Source: an uncultured Streptomyces sp.
Lineage (GTDB): Bacteria; Actinomycetota; Actinomycetes; Streptomycetales; Streptomycetaceae
NCBI RefSeq assembly: GCF_947488945.1
Contig: NZ_CANLBS010000030.1
Coordinates: forward strand, 1 to 62,930
DNA length: 62,930 nt
Direction: 5' to 3'
Part shown: positions 61,410 to 62,930 of the stretch, one piece after another
Numbering within the stretch: the first letter of the stretch is position 1
Layout: each line of letters begins with the position of its first letter
Position numbers and translations under genes: made by a program
The notes under the pieces: generated by a model
What the model was told of the DNA's origin: nothing
Seen by the model: only the letters and a program-made list of their open reading frames with translations
The model's database searches: none

Positions 61410-62672
61410 TCAGTTCCCGCTCGTGACCTGCTGCTGGGCGCGCTTGAGTGCGGCCTCGCTGGACTCGCCGGTGAGGGCGGACTGGAAGGCGCTCTGCAGG
61501 GCGAGGGAGACCGACGACCACTGGGCGCCGACCTTGGCCGTGCGCGAACGGGCGGTGGCCACCTGGTCGGCCAGTGCGGACAGCTCCGGGGCCTTGGTGC
61601 GCCAGACGTCGGCGGCCTTGGTGTTGGCCGGGACCATCCAGCTGTTGATGGCGTAGGTGATCTCCTCCTGCTGGCTCGACATGCAGCCGATGATCTTGGC
61701 CGCCGTCTTCTCGCGCTCGGTGTCACCGGTGTCCGGCACGGTCAGCACGCCGCCGCCCAGCGGGCCGACGGAGTCGTCGCCCGCGTTCGGCACGGGGATC
61801 TGGGCGATGCCCCAGTTGAGGCCCTTGTGCGCGTTCAGGCTCTCGACCTGCCACGGACCGTTGATCATCATGGCGGCGTTGCCCGCCATGAACTGGTCGT
61901 TCACGTCGGCCTGCGTCCAGTTGACGGTGGACTTCGACAGCGAGCCGTCCTTGAGCAGGGACTTCCAGTAGTCCAGCGCCTCGGCGACCTCGGGGCTGTC
62001 GAGCTTGGTCTCGTCGCCGCCGTTGGACCACATGAACGGGGTGAACTGGAAGACGCCGTCCTCCGCGCCGCCCGCGCTCAGCGCCAGGCCGTACCGCTTG
62101 CCCTGGGTGAGCTTCTTGGCCGTCGACTGCATCTCGGCCCAGGTGGTGGGCACCTTGAGGCCGGCCTTGTCGAGGATGTCCTTGTTGTAGAAGAGCGCCA
62201 GGGTGTTCACGGTGCGCGCGGCGCCGTAGTACGTCCCGTCGTACGAGCCGAAGTTGACGATCCCGTCGGGGATGTCCTTGGTGGTGAGCCCCAGGTCCTC
62301 CAGCGGGATCAGGCCCTTCGCCGCGGCGAAGGTGGGCATCTCCGAGGCGTCGAGCTGGAGGACGTCCGGCAGCGACTTCGAGGACGCCATCCGCAGCGCC
62401 TTCGTCATGACCTGCGCGGCGGGCACGCTCTGCTGCTCGATGGTGATGCCGAGCTGCTTGCTGCAGCGCGCCAGGGTGTCCGCGTCCCAGCGGTGGTACG
62501 ACTCGTCGGTCGAGGAGTTCATGACGGTGTAGACGTCAGGGTCCTGCTGCTGGCCGCACCCCGACAGAACGGCGCCGGCGGCGAGGGCGGAGACGAGGGT
62601 GAAGGGGACGACGATCCGCCTGCTGCGGCGGCTGCCGCGTCGGATCCGCCCGTCCGGAAGTGGTTCTGTCAC
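61410..62672 (-). CDS. Sugar ABC transporter substrate-binding lipoprotein
   Basis: A 420-aa family-1 extracellular solute-binding protein: a basic N-terminus, hydrophobic leader and lipobox VLSGC with Cys39 lipidated. The mature part shows the usual SMoV-type blocks (DVLQLDASEMPTFAAAKGLI, YGAARTVNTLALFYNKDIL, FMAGNAAMMINGPWQVE). It captures an oligosaccharide for the downstream permeases. GTG 62672 is the first gene of the operon; a CebR-like palindrome lies 35 bp upstream. Confidence 0.93.
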   Translation of the reverse strand: MTEPLPDGRIRRGSRRSRRIVVPFTLVSALAAGAVLSGCGQQQDPDVYTVMNSSTDESYHRWDADTLARCSKQLGITIEQQSVPAAQVMTKALRMASSKSLPDVLQLDASEMPTFAAAKGLIPLEDLGLTTKDIPDGIVNFGSYDGTYYGAARTVNTLALFYNKDILDKAGLKVPTTWAEMQSTAKKLTQGKRYGLALSAGGAEDGVFQFTPFMWSNGGDETKLDSPEVAEALDYWKSLLKDGSLSKSTVNWTQADVNDQFMAGNAAMMINGPWQVESLNAHKGLNWGIAQIPVPNAGDDSVGPLGGGVLTVPDTGDTEREKTAAKIIGCMSSQQEEITYAINSWMVPANTKAADVWRTKAPELSALADQVATARSRTAKVGAQWSSVSLALQSAFQSALTGESSEAALKRAQQQVTSGN

Positions 62673-62706
62673 GGTGGTGCCCTTGCGTGAGAGGGGAGCC
62701 GGCCCG

Positions 62707-62722
62707 GTGGGAACGCTCCCAC
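62707..62722. promoter_or_regulatory. CebR-like LacI-family operator
   Basis: GTGGGAACGCTCCCAC; the core on the minus strand is TGGGAGCGTTCCCA, 13/14 to the CebR box TGGGAGCGCTCCCA known from Streptomyces cellobiose operons. It is positioned to repress the ABC/beta-glucosidase operon until cellobiose-type sugars are present. Confidence 0.75.
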
Positions 62723-62772
62723 GGGGTGTTGTGCGGTCCTGCGCGACGTCCGGCGGTGTCGCGCTCGGGGGC

Positions 62773-62807
62773 GCGGGGGCGGGCGGTCGGTCGCCGCCCG
62801 CCCCCGC
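62773..62807 (-). terminator. Stem-loop terminator after xylose isomerase
   Basis: GCGGGGGCGGGCGG and CCGCCCGCCCCCGC form a perfect 14-bp stem with a 7-nt loop, 6 bp past the xylA stop on the minus strand. Confidence 0.8.
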
Positions 62808-62813
62808 GGGACG

Positions 62814-62930
62814 TCAGCGGACGCCGAGGAGGTGGTCCATGGCGAGCTGGTCGAGGGCTTCGAAGGCGAAGGAGCGGCCGGCGACGGCGTCGGCGTCGAA
62901 GTCCTCGTAGGCGGAGCGGTCGGCGAGGAG
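62814..62930 (-). CDS. xylA: Xylose isomerase, C-terminal fragment (runs off window)
   Basis: The last 38 codons of a minus-strand gene entering from the right edge. It reads LLADRSAYEDFDADAVAG then FAFEALDQLAMDHLLGVR and stop, the usual C-terminus of actinobacterial XylA (compare ...RLDQLAMDHLLGAR). The enzyme converts xylose to xylulose. Its terminator lies immediately downstream, so it is separate from the ABC operon, although both serve plant-polysaccharide sugars. Confidence 0.85.
   Translation of the reverse strand, partial: LLADRSAYEDFDADAVAGRSFAFEALDQLAMDHLLGVR

Overview
The window looks like a Streptomyces chromosome. GC is very high, GTG starts are common, genes are packed with ATGA/GTGA stop-start overlaps, and several families are typical of the genus: a HisKA_3/LuxR two-component pair, a MurA homologue fused to an XRE-type HTH, AcnA aconitase, PucR and ROK regulators, and MHS-type MFS carriers.

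Layout. (1) 1-5.25 kb is left flank: two decayed IS5-family transposase pieces, a LURP-one-like protein, and a histidine kinase with its response regulator. (2) 5.25-36.2 kb is, I propose, a 31-kb integrated genomic island. It is bounded by a 17-bp direct repeat made of the last codons and stop of the murA2-like gene at 36.2-37.7 kb. Just inside each end lies a pair of AAAGTCCCAG units, placed like integrase arm sites. The hairpin that should terminate murA2 now lies 31 kb away, outside the left end. No integrase is present, so this resembles a cis-mobilizable or decayed element. (3) 36.2-48.5 kb is chromosomal backbone: murA2, a DUF4236 protein, a PucR-regulated NCS1 permease/deaminase/amidohydrolase set, aconitase and a ROK regulator. 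(4) 48.7-58.1 kb is a polyhydroxybutyrate/3-hydroxybutyrate utilisation cluster: CoA transferase A/B, PHB depolymerase, oligomer hydrolase, 3-hydroxybutyrate dehydrogenase, MHS carrier and GAF-PucR regulator. (5) 58.2-62.9 kb is a GH1 beta-glucosidase with a sugar ABC importer behind a CebR-like operator, then the C-terminal end of xylose isomerase.

Island function. The cargo is a meta-cleavage aromatic catabolic system. It has a Rieske oxygenase with ferredoxin and reductase, a LigB-type extradiol dioxygenase and C-C-bond hydrolases. The hydratase/aldolase/acylating acetaldehyde dehydrogenase trio would yield pyruvate and acetyl-CoA. A CoA ligase, enoyl-CoA hydratase, fused type III CoA-transferase, SDR and two MDR reductases suggest side-chain or CoA-thioester steps. 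Uptake is by an MHS carrier and a TauABC/SsuABC-like ABC system with two binding proteins. Two IclR regulators are encoded. A recurring 17-bp palindrome (GGTCCGCTGAGCGGACC and variants) lies before several island transcription units and looks like a shared operator. The substrate cannot be named from sequence alone.

Oddities in the island include an M20-family protein without its metal ligands, an alpha/beta hydrolase without its nucleophilic serine, a coupled 38-residue peptide, a broken LLM flavin monooxygenase, a broken secreted-protein start and an IS30 transposase remnant.
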